A stretch of DNA of 64,000 nucleotides from assembly GCA_016802295.1 (NCBI GenBank), contig JAESIW010000208.1:142947-206946 (forward strand). Direction: 5' to 3'. Positions 25,075 to 36,700 of this stretch are shown piece by piece. The notes beneath the pieces are model-generated. The model ran no database searches. It was given only the letters and a program-made list of their open reading frames with translations, and was not told the DNA's origin. The translations under genes and the position numbers were made by a program. The first letter of the stretch is position 1. Each line of letters starts with the position of its first letter. Source of the stretch: Brachionus rotundiformis. Lineage: Eukaryota; Rotifera; Eurotatoria; Ploima; Brachionidae.

Positions 25075-25683
25075 CAGTGGTGATTTGACACTAGGGTTTT
25101 TACCTTTTTTTACGTAAAATTACGTAAAATTACACTTGTAAGGACTGGTAAATTTACGCAATTTTACGAAATTTTACAATAATTTTCGAAAAAACTGGTA
25201 AAAACAAAAGGGCCAAAAAAAAGCCAATTTTCAAGCAATTTCTTAGAATTTTTGGAAAATTTCAAAAAAACAAAAAAATTTACATTTTTTTACGTAAATT
25301 TACGTAAAATCCGAATTTTTTAATTGTAAAATTTTGTAAAAAATTGTTAAGTACAGTAAATATTTTTATTTTAATAAATCAGACTATTTTAAATGGAAAA
25401 AATTAATGATTTGACCAGTCTCCATTATTTTGAATCACAAAGTTTAATGGACTAAAAGATAAAGATTTAATTATATATTGAAAAAAATTTTTTCCTTTTT
25501 ATTCTTACAAAATAAAATTAACAACACTTTTTTTGATTTAAAGCGATATTACATGAATCTACCATATTTTAGAATTTTTTACAAAATTTTACAATTAAAA
25601 AATTCGGATTTTACGTAAATTTACCACTTTTTACGTAAATTTACGTAAAAAAAGGTAAAAACCCTAGTGTCAAATCACCACTG
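25075..25683. mobile_element. 609-bp MITE with 44-bp perfect terminal inverted repeats and TA target duplication
   Basis: The left end CAGTGGTGATTTGACACTAG (25075) and the complement of the right end (25683) match perfectly for 44 bp. Further inverted similarity extends inward: the segments around 25280-25360 and 25555-25640 are near reverse complements and share the TTACGTAAA motif. A central unique region of about 200 bp separates them. The element is flanked by TA on both sides (25073-25074 and 25684-25685). There is no open frame. The TA duplication and CAGTG termini are typical of non-autonomous Tc1/mariner-like elements. Confidence 0.88.
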
Positions 25684-26031
25684 TATCTTTTTTTAAATAA
25701 ATTTGAATTACAAAAAATGAATTTAAAATACGTTTATAAAATTATTTAATTAATTTTAAAAATTTCAAAAATAGTGTTTTAAATTATATGAATTTTGACG
25801 ACAATTTTGAATTAGTTAAATTCTAAGATATTTATTTAAATTTTGTAAATGGAACTAGATTCCTATGTATCTAGCTACCATAGATGTCTTCATAGTAGAA
25901 CGTCTCCGCAAGCCTGTTTGCCGTATTTAAATTGTTTTTTCAAAATTTCTATTTAGCATCAATAATTAATTTAAATTAATAAATTATTTGTAAATAAACC
26001 ATATAAATGAATTAAATCCTTTCTTTTTGAT

Positions 26032-26940
26032 AGGAAGCAGAGAGTAGTTCTTGGTGATGCAGTGTCAGAATGGGATGAGGTCACTAGTGGTGTCCCTCAA
26101 GGGTCGGTTTGGACCCGATTTTGATTATTATTTACATAAACGATCTTTTGGATTCAATTCAAAGTCCGTGTTTATCTAATGCAGACGACTTTAAAATATT
26201 GGGGTTTTTAGTAAGAATGAATTCTACTCAGCAGAATGATCTATTTGAATTAAGTAACTGGACAGCAAAACGGTCTACTGAACTAAATGTATTAAAGTTT
26301 AAAACAGTGTATATTGGTCGAAATAGGATAAAACTGGATATACAGTTCCAATCTTAGATGGAGAAGTGACTCTTAAAGAAACTGTTGAAGAAAAGAATCG
26401 CGATATTGTTGTATCTAATGACATAAAATGGAACAAACAATGTTCATTTGCGGCATTTAAAGCCTATAGAGTTTTAGATCAAATCAGGAATGCGTTCATA
26501 TGTTTGGGCAAAGAAACTTTTAGACTTTTATACATAGGACTTGTCAGACCGCATCTTGAATATGCTGTAAGTATTTGGAACCCTGCAACGAAAGCTATAA
26601 ACCATAAAAATCATCAAAAGAGTCCAAAGGAGAGCGACAAAGCTTGTCCAATGTATACCAAGAAAGGCTAATGGCTTTGGGTTCAATGAGCTTAGAAGAC
26701 TTTAGAACAAGAGGGGATCTTATTCAAATGTTCTAAATAGTCAACCGTTATTAGAAGATTAACCTAATGACCAACAGTGTGGTTTCAAAGTGGAATGCTT
26801 TACCGCAAAGTGTTGTCAACTCAGAGACAGTAAATGGCTTTAAAGCGGATATCGACAGAAAAGTTTTTGATATTAAACGAAGAAAGAAACGAAAGACTGA
26901 CACACCTCTTATAGAGCTAAATGCTGGAAGGCATTAGCAA
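26032..26940 (+). mobile_element. Decayed LINE, reverse-transcriptase fragment and C-terminal domain
   Basis: Plus-strand translation over shifting frames shows SEWDEVTSGVPQGSV (26066), then after a one-base deletion GPILIIIYINDLLDSIQ. The RT catalytic YADD-like box is degenerate (LSNADDFKI). This is followed by KWNKQCSFAAFKAYRVLDQI, RLLYIGLVRPHLEYAVSIWN, a KRVQRRATKLV-like segment in another frame, LGSMSLEDFRTRGDLIQMF and finally VVSKWNALPQSVVNSETVNG. These are colinear with the C-terminal half of CR1/jockey-type non-LTR retrotransposon polyproteins. There are several frameshifts and stops, so it is inactive and 5-prime truncated. Confidence 0.88.
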
Positions 26941-27314
26941 ACATTTCTATACTGCAGTCTCATAACTAATACTACTATTTATAAGTTCTTTGGACATGGA
27001 TCTGACTAGCCTGTTGATTAACCTTGACGAACATTATGAGAAATTTCTCCTATAAATTTGAGGATAAAAATATAATATTTATCCTTCTTTTAAAATACAA
27101 AATGTTTTAAATAAGATCTAAAAATATATTCTAGGAATAAAATTTCTTGTTTAAATTTTAATTATTTAAAAAAAAAATTTCTAGTAAACAATGTCACAAA
27201 AAAATATATTTGGCTAAATATTTTATTAAAATAAATGTTTTAATCAATTAACTTCATTGAGCAAAAATAAACATTAATATATACATAATAAATAACATAA
27301 GATGTCATGGACAT

Positions 27315-28694
27315 TTAGATATCTCTGTAATACAGAACAAATTTTTTGACATTTACTGGAATCGGAAGCTGCATAATCCGCGAACGGAGCAAATTTTCTC
27401 TTCTCTCGTCCACATAATTTTTCCTCACTTTTTTTAATTTTTGTTGGTCTCTCGAAGTTTCACTCAAAGAGCTTGACTGAGATTCTTCGCTTACACCACT
27501 GTCTCCAGTCTGTCTCGGAGTTGGCTCGCCTTCTCCAATCTCTTCATTCTCTTCTTCCCGCCTAACAAGGACCAATGCCCTACTTTGACCATCATCACTG
27601 TCATCTTCATCCTCATCTACTGAAAGCCTATTATTCGCATCCATCAAATGACCATAAATCATTCTCCTCAACTGATTGTCTATGTTGTGATCCCCTGATC
27701 TTAATCTGGTACTAAAAATTCTCTCAAAATTGTTGAACATGTCCACATTTTGATCCGTGTCCTCACTACCACTGTCATCACTGGATTTCAGCTCTGATTG
27801 CTTTGAGCGATCTGGGTTAAAAGTGGACATTTCTCGCTTTATTTTAAAATAATTTTCATCTTGACTTTCAATAGATTCTCTAATTAACTTTCTGATTTTA
27901 AATCGGCACAACTCTTGTAGCGAGTGTGGTTGCAAATTTGGCAAATTAATTCGAACATTTAAGTCTACATTTTCGGTGACCAAAGAAGCATAGGACACCG
28001 CCATTATTGTATTTTTTTCCCAAGTATTCTCCTCTAGTCTCTTAATCTTTACCAACTAGAAAAAAATTTTAATATTAGATTTTTTTAATTATTATACAAT
28101 TATTATTACACCGTCATTTAATGGTATAATACATATTCCATTTACTCTAAGTAAATGCTTAACAATGTCCTCATGCTCTGTGCTAGCACCGGCTCCTACG
28201 TAAATTCGGTCATAAAGCATAGGACTAGGATGAACCAAGTTGAACACATTTCCATTAACAAATTTTGGTTTACAGAAATCAAAGTCGTCAAAATAAGTAG
28301 CTTTTTGTATAAATTCAGTCACTTTTTGCTTAGAGTAGTCAACCATTTCTTGGTGCAATTCTATGTTGTGATTGATGCCATTTGCGCCAAGAATTAGACC
28401 AGCCATGGTGCTAAAATATCCACTCCCTGAACCAATATTCAAAAAGTATTGCGATGTTCTCAGTTCTAAATTTTCCATTACTTGGGCATATATGCATGGT
28501 GCTGATATGTGTATGAGTCCCTCTCGCCACGCCAAGTCTCTGTAAGCTGACTCACGGTGATCAGGCAAGTAAAAAATGCCACGGTCAACTGCCCGGAACA
28601 CTCTCTCGACCTGATGTGACTTAATTAATCCTCCATCGACCAAATTGTCCACTAGTTCGTCGTTTGTTCGACCTGCTGAAACACTTCCTCCCAT
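27315..28694 (-). CDS. PCMTD1: PCMTD1/2-like protein (L-isoaspartate O-methyltransferase domain, BC-box)
   Basis: Two exons on the minus strand, 28694-28110 and 28055-27315, are separated by a 54-bp intron. The join gives PLNDG|LVKIK in phase 0 and 441 residues. The N-terminus MGGSVSAG carries the Gly-2 myristoylation context found in vertebrate PCMTD proteins. A protein-isoaspartyl methyltransferase domain follows, with RAVDRGIFYLPDHRESAYRD, HISAPCIYAQVMENLEL and the AdoMet loop NIGSGSGYFS (residues about 86-95). A BC-box-like helix LQELCRFKIRKLIRE (about 241-255) fits the known role of PCMTD as an elongin B/C-Cul5 substrate receptor that still binds AdoMet. The C-terminus LRSRIMQLPIPVNVKKFVLY matches the conserved PCMTD tail. 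Between these lies an acidic, serine-rich insertion of about 110 residues (DEDEDDSDDGQS). Whether the domain methylates substrates is not settled for the family. Confidence 0.93.
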
Positions 28695-29062
28695 TTGTTT
28701 AAGAAAATTTTTTTAATTATTTTTATTCAAAGAAGAGCAAGAATTTTTCAGGCTTTTTTTATTTTTTTTATAAATTCTTTAATTGCATAATTTAAATTAT
28801 TTCAAAAATTTAAAGTAATTGCGTTTTATTTTAATGCAAAACAAAGATTACTTGAGCTCTAGTTGCACATGTTTAATTGAGAAAAGTGTTTTTAGATTAG
28901 TCTAGGCTCATAGTAGCTCTTAGGGTTTAATTTCGAACTTCTAAGCTACAGGTAATTCAAATAAATTCAAAAAAATTTATTAATTTTTTTTTTAAATTTT
29001 AAATTAAAAAAAAAATTCACCTTAAAAAATAGTAAATTTTTTTTTAAAATAATTTGTCGCAC
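28695..29062. other. Divergent intergenic region between the PCMTD1-like and prenylcysteine oxidase genes
   Basis: A 368-bp spacer between two genes transcribed away from each other, so it should hold both promoters. The central part, 28850-28950, is the least AT-rich section, with CTTGAGCTCTAG and TCTAGGCTCATAGTAGCTC segments. No defined motif can be named. Confidence 0.45.
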
Positions 29063-32008
29063 ATGTATTTTGGCCAAACGCGAAATTCCAGTGAGTATGA
29101 GTCGATTGTCAAACAGTATGCTCGGACATTGGGCGATCAAATAAAAGTGATAGATAACTTGAGTAAAAAAGGAACGATAAGAATTGGTATTTTTATTAAA
29201 TAGTGTAAGGAATATATTTTATTTTTTTTTCTCAAGCTATTATAGGTGCTGGAGTTGGTGGTTGTTCAGCAGCTTTTTTCTTGGAAGATTTTTTTAATGC
29301 CATGAATGAGAAACAAGTTAAGATAGATCTTTATGAAAAAGAAAGTGAATTGGGCAACAGTTCCAGTCAATTCAAGCACAACCAGTTCACTTATGAACTC
29401 AACTCAATTAAATTAAATGAATCTGAAAATTATATGAGATATTTTGCCTTGAATTCAGGTACTTTTTAAATTTTGGATTGCCTCGAGCAAATTTAGATCT
29501 AATTTAATTTAAATTTAAAAATGCAAAATATTTAAAAATTTATCTTTTGTTCTTATATAACTTATTTTATAATTTTATAATCTGGCTTTTTTTTTTATAA
29601 AAAATGGAAATAATTATTAGTTTATCTCAAAATGACTTCCATTTTACTTAAAAATATTTTAATTGATAAATTTAGTGCATTTCTTTAAGATATCCTGATA
29701 GGCAAGATGAGTTGTTTTTAATTTGGTCATTTCTGGACGTTTTGTGAATTGAACTTTTCTCACAATAAATAGATAGTTTTTCACTCTTAACTTTTTAAAT
29801 TTTTACACAAGAAAAAAATTTAAATTTATTTTAAACTTATTCAGACTTTTATCAAATACCTATGTCATATTATCTTTTAATGTTTATTCAAAGAGTGTTT
29901 CACGAATTGTCCACTAATTTTTAATTTATTAAATTTTTAAATTAGAATCTAAAAAAATACTAATTAAAAAAACTTTTTATGTCTTGCCTCAAGGTTAAGA
30001 ATAATCTAAACTCGATACTATTTTTGATAAAAAGTGATACAACACATTAACGAAAAGTTTTAGCGAGATAAATTTAAGCGCATGATAAAATTACGGAAGT
30101 ATTTTTAATTTTTTTAAATAAAAGATTTAATAGTGAACCATGCTTGTTTGCTAAAAAAAAATAACTTTGAATATTTATTACACACACCTGTAATAAATGA
30201 CCAATTTTTAAACACTTTTACCAAGGAACTAAGAAAAATTGAAGTATCATTATCATTTTTAAGTTAGAAAAATATAAACAAATCATTTTATTTTTTAATT
30301 ATAAACTTTATCTGTCAATTTATTGTAATTATCTAAAAAGTCTTGTGGTACACCTTAATTAAACACCTTAAATAAGTCCAGATTAACTATTAATTATCGA
30401 TTGATAAAATAGTAGGAAAATAAACCTAAATAATTATTACTAAGCTCATAACCATTTGCGCTATATGCCAAAGATTGGAATCAATATGATAAAAAGATTT
30501 TCTTCAATTTATAAGAATAAAGTGTGATGCCTTTACTCTTTGGCAAAATTTAATGGCTATTTAGCAGTCACTATTTAGCATGAATTTGCGGATCTGAATC
30601 CATGCTGACTTTTAAAAAAATTTCAATTAAAAATATTAAAAGATAAAAATAAATAGATTATCTAAATTTGTTCTTATTTATATAAAACTAAAGGTTGTAA
30701 GCTATCAAACGATGTCGATGAAAACATTTTGACTGCTTTGTTCAACTCAAATGGCATTCTGGTTCAAAAATATGGTCAATTTAATAAACTGGAAAATTTA
30801 AAAATATTCATCTTGAAATTTGGAATTCGTAATTTGTTCAAAGTATTGAAAATAATATACAGCTTTTTCAAGTACCATTCTGAGTAATTATTAAAATTTC
30901 AAATAAAAGCAAACATTTGACATAAAATAAAAGGATTTACACCCTACAGGATAATGGTTACACGTTTGACAGTGTGGAAAAGTTTGTGCGCAAAATTGAC
31001 CCATTAATTTTTACCATTTCGCAGCAATCATTCAAAGATCAGATAGAAAAATACTACAGCAAATTTATGGATGATTTGACCAATTTGGCTTGTATGGAGG
31101 CTATTGGACAATCGAACCAGGTGCCAGGTCTTGTCGGATTCTATTCACTGGCAGCATTTTTCAACTCCGGCTTTATCAAAAGAGATAAAAAAAGCCTTCT
31201 TAAATTTTTACTAAAAAATAGTCTTCGAACTAGGCTCTATTTGAACCGGCATGTCAAAACAGTGACCTATGATCCAAGGAACTCTTTTGATAAAAATTTG
31301 ATTGTATACACAAAAAACTCCAAAGATTATAAAAAATCCTATGATTATGTGATAATAGCCTTTCCACTGACAAAGAATATTTGCAAGGAAAAATTTAATT
31401 TAGATATATTGTATCGGGATTTTTTAGATTGTGAAATGGTAACCCAAAATTCATACATAGTAGATGGTTCTTTTTCCATGCTGAGTCCAAGAAAAAATCA
31501 CCAATTATTTAAATTATATTCAAATGATCAGAGCTTGAAATTTTGCTCGATTAAGACCTTGAGCTCGCTGGAAAGTAATGGTCCCATTTTATACAGTGTC
31601 AGCTCGAACAAGGACTTGAGCGAAAATGTGCTCGATTCCTTGTTCGACAAAGGATGGAAAGTGGTGAAAAAAGTTACCAATAAAGTAGCGCCATTTTACA
31701 AAAAAGTCAGGTATTCACATACACCTTTTCCACAGATAATAATCGATGACAAGAACAGGTCTAGAGTTTTTTATCTAAATGGAATTCAATGGTTCATTTG
31801 TTCTAAAGAATCAAGCTGTATTGCGGCAAAAAATGTTGCCATGCTCATCTGTAAACGAGAATTCAGCAAGGGATATTTCTATAATAAATTAAAGTATATT
31901 CAAAATTTTTCCATTGAGGATAGATGTTTGCCAAAAAAAATAAATAACTTTTTATTTTGGACATTTTTTACTACATTTTGTACTTTTTTAGTTTATAAAA
32001 AATTTTAG
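29063..32008 (+). CDS. PCYOX1: Prenylcysteine oxidase-like flavoprotein
   Basis: Four exons, 29063-29186, 29237-29458, 30694-30883 and 30934-32008, join in frame to 536 residues (human PCYOX1 is 505). The family oxidises prenylcysteine released from degraded prenylated proteins to a prenyl aldehyde, cysteine and H2O2. The FAD dinucleotide motif is AIIGAGVGGCSAAFFL (about residues 42-57) followed by VKIDLYEKE. Later family signatures are YTFDSVEKFVRKI, SLAAFFNSGF (usually GAVSLA), YDYVIIAFPLTKNI and SRVFYLNGIQWF near the C-terminus. Odd points: the conserved GGR after the second beta strand is missing (ESELGNSSS), no signal peptide precedes the FAD motif although the vertebrate enzyme is lysosomal, and the C-terminus ends in a hydrophobic segment (FLFWTFFTTFCTFLVYKKF) like a tail anchor. 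Introns of 50 and 50 bp flank one of 1235 bp (29459-30693) that holds only AT-rich sequence. The start ATG at 29063 is the first in the exon; an upstream signal-peptide exon is not excluded. Confidence 0.88.
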
Positions 32009-32768
32009 TTTATTTTTATTTTAAATTGGTATGTTGGTTAAATAGATTAGATTTTACGTAAAATTGCGTAAAAACCATAAGCATATCGATTCTATAGCCA
32101 AAAATTATCATTAATTTAATATTTTTTATTTAAAATAAATTTAAAAAATTTAACAAATACTTAAAATTGTATGTTTATTTAAAATATTATTTTCCTGCTA
32201 ATTTGGTAGTTAAAACTCACTCAAATCTGGTGACTTAAGACTCTTAATTTTTTATGGTAAAAAAACAATCAGACAATGAAACAATTATATTTCCTGAATT
32301 CCGAAATCCTAATAAGATTTTTTCAAATAATATTTATTAATGTTTTATTTTTATTTCAATGGTCAATTATTCTTCTTTTAAACCAAATTTTAAAATTATT
32401 GCTTTTTTCTAATCTAGAATTTTATATATGTTTAAAAAAGGCTAGTCAATTATTATTTAAATCATATTTAACTAGGAATTAAATTAAAAAAAGCTTATAA
32501 AATTTTATTTAAAGATATTTAATATCTATCTGTTCATATAACCTTAAATTAAACTTACTTAAATGAAAATTAATATTCTACCAATATATTTTACATGCCC
32601 TGTTTCAAAAATATGATTTTAATCGGTAATTTAAGATAAAAAATGGATACACTTTTGATTAAAGTAAAATATAAAGTATAAAGGCTGCTTTCGCTATTTT
32701 AAGCTGGTTTTTATTTAACTATGAATCAAATCTATTTTTTTCATCATTCTGATCGTGAAATTCATTAG
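32009..32768. other. AT-rich spacer
   Basis: Downstream flank of the prenylcysteine oxidase gene and upstream region of the next gene. A short stretch near 32053-32078 (TTTTACGTAAAATTGCGTAA) resembles the repeated TTACGTAAA motif of the MITE at 25.1 kb. A 68-codon open frame at 32276 is AT-rich and hydrophobic by composition only and is not called. Confidence 0.4.
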
Positions 32769-32775
32769 TATAAAA
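32769..32775 (+). promoter_or_regulatory. TATA box candidate of the BPSL0067-family gene
   Basis: TATAAAA lies 39 bp before the ATG at 32814 in an AGTATAAAACTACC context. This would give a very short leader and fits a compact, highly expressed secreted-protein gene. In AT-rich DNA such matches are common, so the call rests on position only. Confidence 0.4.
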
Positions 32776-32813
32776 CTACCTTTTTCGAACATATAATCAA
32801 AAAAAAACTAAAA

Positions 32814-33254
32814 ATGAAATTCTTACCAATTTTGACCATGCTCTTGATCGCTCATTATTCCAATGCGCGAACACTGTCATGTTCATCGTCAAGTTCCACG
32901 GCGGCGTCCAAATATTATTGCACTGCCGCCGACAATACTTCAACTTCAGCCTGTGCCCAATGCGCTGCTGGTGTAAAATACTGGTGCCCAACAAACCCTC
33001 TCTTGTCTACAAGATCATGGATTAAAGGAGTCAAAGTATTGGACAACTGCAATTCAATTCCTAGATACACTGCCATTGCTACCTTTCCAAACGGAGGATA
33101 TTCTGGTCACGCTGCTGTTTTCATCAGTTGTTCTGGAACATCAATACAAGTCTACGACCAATGGGATGGAAAAACATGGAGTGCAAGAACAATTTCAAAT
33201 ACTGCTGGTTCTATTTCAAATAATCCACATTACTTCTACACTGTAATAGTTTAG
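32814..33254 (+). CDS. Secreted BPSL0067-family (NlpC/P60-like amidase fold) protein
   Basis: An intronless frame of 146 residues. Residues 1-18 form a signal peptide (MKFLPILTMLLIAHYSNA). The mature part carries the hallmarks of the BPSL0067 family, which is known mainly from bacteria and related to NlpC/P60 cysteine peptidase/amidase effectors: a Cys in SACAQCAAGVKYW (candidate nucleophile Cys50), a Trp-Lys-Gly segment (SWIKGVKV), TAIATFPNGGYSGHAAVF with candidate catalytic His99, and SIQVYDQWDGKTWSARTI. Extra cysteines (23, 36, 47, 58, 79, 106) suggest disulfides, suitable for an extracellular enzyme. A likely role is cleavage of bacterial peptidoglycan as digestive or antibacterial defence, but this is inference from the fold. 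The gene is less AT-rich than its flanks and has a polyadenylation signal at 33334-33339, so it behaves as a resident eukaryotic gene. Its origin is probably horizontal transfer from bacteria. Confidence 0.85.
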   Translation: MKFLPILTMLLIAHYSNARTLSCSSSSSTAASKYYCTAADNTSTSACAQCAAGVKYWCPTNPLLSTRSWIKGVKVLDNCNSIPRYTAIATFPNGGYSGHAAVFISCSGTSIQVYDQWDGKTWSARTISNTAGSISNNPHYFYTVIV

Positions 33255-33484
33255 ATAATGTTAAACAAATTTAGATTCAACCATTGATAACTTCTAATAT
33301 TTTTTCAGAATCAATTTATTCAATTAACTAGAAAATAAAAATTAAAACCTGAATTTTAAATTTTAAAATTTCATTGAGTTATATGGACATTTATATGATG
33401 AATGTTCTTTTGAGAATGGCATTGAAAATGCTAGGTCGATGCTTAGACCTGCTTTTCAATCCAATTTGAGAATAATCTGAGCTA

Positions 33485-33766
33485 TTAGAGAATGTTTTGT
33501 AGTTTATCTAATGGAGTGAAAAAACCGTCTGGGTTGTATTCAAGAAGATGTTGGTTAATTTGTTGCTGATTTTGTCTTTTAAGCGCATATTTAACCAAAA
33601 GTTTGGTTGATCTTTCCTCTACTAAGTCAATTTTTGGACGAATATGAATGCAAATAATCTTGGTCCTGACAGGAAAGTATCGTCTTAAGATTCTATTTTG
33701 CAGTTTTCGTAGGTCTTTTAAGATTTTTAGACTTTCGCTACTGAGTGGGATAAAAATGTAAGCTAA
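33485..33766 (-). mobile_element. C-terminal fragment of a jockey-type LINE
   Basis: On the minus strand an 93-codon open stretch ending in TAA at 33485 reads LAYIFIPLSSESLKILKDLR, KLQNRILRRYFPVRTKIICI and DLVEERSTKLLVKYALKRQN. The KLQNRILR...DLVEERSTKL pattern is the conserved tail after the reverse transcriptase of jockey-like non-LTR retrotransposons. No reverse-transcriptase core is adjacent, so this is a short truncated relic. It differs from the tails of the two plus-strand LINE copies in this window. Confidence 0.75.
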
Positions 33767-36700
33767 TTTGATTAATATTTAAAAAAATGTGGAAATTATT
33801 GGTGCTAAATTTTTAATAGTATAATATTATATTTAATTTATGTGATTAATAATTGTTTTTTAATATTCAAAATTCGATTTAAAATTTTCTTTATTCTATT
33901 ATTATAATTAACAATTGAATAAATATTTGGATAATTTACAAAATTGGAAATTAAAAAGATTTAGAGGAAATTTTTATTCAATTAATTTCTCGAAAGAAAC
34001 CAAAATTTTAAAATTTTTCATTTTGATTTTTTTCTATAAACAAATAAAACAAGCAATTTATTTTATCAGTATATATCTTTTTAAAACATTGACACAACTA
34101 AAAATATCAATTTTAAAATTCAAATTAATTGTTTTAATTTACCATAACGTAGTATTATTGTTATACCGTATTATTATTAACTCAACTGCTTTAAATTATT
34201 TTCAAATTTTTGGATTTATATTCATAAGGTTATTTTTGGACAAAAATTTATTTCCCAGAACTACCAGAATTTCGTTTTTTTGTTTTTATTTTGAATAAGT
34301 ATCCCTAAAAATTTATAGTAACTCGATGAATAACTTTATTATTTAATAAAGCATTTTTACCAGTCTAATAATTATTTTTGTCAATAAACCAAGAAACAAA
34401 TTAATTGGTATTTTTTGATTAAAAAATGTCTGTACTATATAGATAACTAAAATTGCTTGATGTTGATTGAGAATGGAAATTAATTTTAATTATAAATTGA
34501 AAACTTTCAAAGATTAGATTAAATTTTAGCTTATGATTGTCGCCAATTTCTTGTTGTTAATTAAAAATTATGCAAGTTTTACCATTATTGATTGAAACAG
34601 ATTATTGATCTTAATTTTAAAAATATTTTTTTAATATAGACAGTTCGCTTTGAGTGCTAATATGAAATGTTGGATCACTAGGTTTGATTGATATTTTATG
34701 TGTCACATAATTAAAATGAGATAAAAATTAAATTTATAAAAAACATCAGCATGAAGCTTAAGAAGTATCAAACAAACCAAAGAAAATTGAACAAAAGTGC
34801 ATAATTAATTGGGACACAATAAAAATTTGATTGACAATTAATTTTTTTTTAAATTCTATTATTGTTTTATAATATTATTTTGTAGTCCGATAGACAAAAA
34901 ATCTATAGCCTTAATATTTGATCATTCTTGCTTGAGATAAAACTTATCAATCAGTTTTGGATCATGACTAGCTCAAGTCAAAATTAGACTGTCAGGTTTA
35001 AATGTAAAAATTTGAAAAAAAAAGTTATAAGTAGATAATCATCTAGGTGATTTGAGTTTTTAATATTTATCTTCAAGTAAAAGAAAGGCTCAAAATTATT
35101 AAACCATCTTTTTAGGATTTTTCCATTCCAGAGGGTTTAAAACGAATTAATAATAGAAGCGAAAATAATTAATAAATAAAAAGGTGGATTATTTTCGCCC
35201 TTAATGGAGGCCGTTAAAAAAATAAACATAAAAATTCACCCTTCTTTATAAACCTTTAAAGAGGCGTTAGTTGTAAAAAATTAATAATTATATTCGAGGA
35301 AGGATAAAAACTGAATCAAAATATTAAATTAATAATTAAATGGATATTAATTTTTTTTCTTTAGAGATATATTCGGGATTGTTTTCTATTTAATTACACA
35401 ATCAGTATCATGATTCAATATGTAATTAAAGCTAATCGATTAATTTTAAATTTATGTATGGAAATGCAAATAAAAGATTCTTTAGATCGATTGATTGTTT
35501 TCTTCTATTTAGTAAAGAGGAAAGATTATTAAATGATAAAAATTTTAATTTTTTATTTCAAATTTTAGAGAGATCATTTAAGTCTCTTGAAAAAATCAGG
35601 TCATTAATTTTATTTGCTATATATATTTTTTAAGGCCAAATCTAACCAAGAACACGGATCATTTTCTCTCAATTTTTTTTTATTATTTATATAATTTTTT
35701 AAAAACTAACACAACAACGATTTTAAAAGCGATCAAGATTAAAATTAAAGTCGAATGAGCAAAGATTTACTTTGCACTTAAATTGCCTCTTCACTCAATT
35801 AGATTTATATATATTTTTTTAAAACAATAAAATTAAATATTCATTCAACAATTGGAGAGTATAAAAAAATCTAAGTGCTATGAAATTAAGGTAATAAACC
35901 ATCATGAAGTTGTATGAGATAACTTTTGTAGTTTAACAAAAAAAAACTTAAAAAAAATTATCTAAAAATTGTCAAGTCTTCTTGTTTGGGGCTACGTTTG
36001 GCAAAAATCATAATTTTTGCTTTTATTATCACAAGAGCAACATAACAATTATAAAACCTGATTTTTTCGCAATTTAATTGCCATACTCAAAGGTCTAAGA
36101 GTTTTTGGAATTTTTTTTTCCAAGAGATAGAAATCTATTTTAGAATAAATAAAAACTATTTTAATAAAAATTAATTATAATCTAAAGTTGTTTTTTTTTT
36201 TTTACTTTTTGTTTTCTCTATTTAAATAAAAAATCAATTAAGTTTTTAAATCAGGTACATGTAAAAAAAAAGATGGAAAAAAATAAACATTCAATGTTCT
36301 CTTCAATTAGATAAATTGTTTTCTAAATTGGCAAAATTTCAATTATGTTGGGCGCCTTCTTAAAAATTTGGTTATCTTTTGGCTAAAGTTAATTGATTAA
36401 GAAAAAATTAAAATGATATTTTTGAATAAATTGTATAATAGTGAATAGTTTTCACTTGATGAGTTAAAACAATAGTGCAAGGAATTTTGATTGCAACGAG
36501 TTTGTTTTATTTAGTTGGTTAGTTTATATTTTAATCAAATTGTGGGTAAAAAATTAATAATTAAAAAATATTTTAGATGAAAAGTTATTGATTAGGCTCA
36601 ATTTGACGCTCATATTTACGGTATATAAACAAAAAAAATGTTTAAAACACGCTGTTTTCCATCGAGCCATGTGTTTATCAAAAATAAGAAATATAAAATT

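Noticed and set aside
33915..34298. 127-codon plus-strand open frame
   Set aside because: Phe/Ile/Lys/Tyr bias of translated AT-rich DNA; no start context, domain or neighbouring exon.
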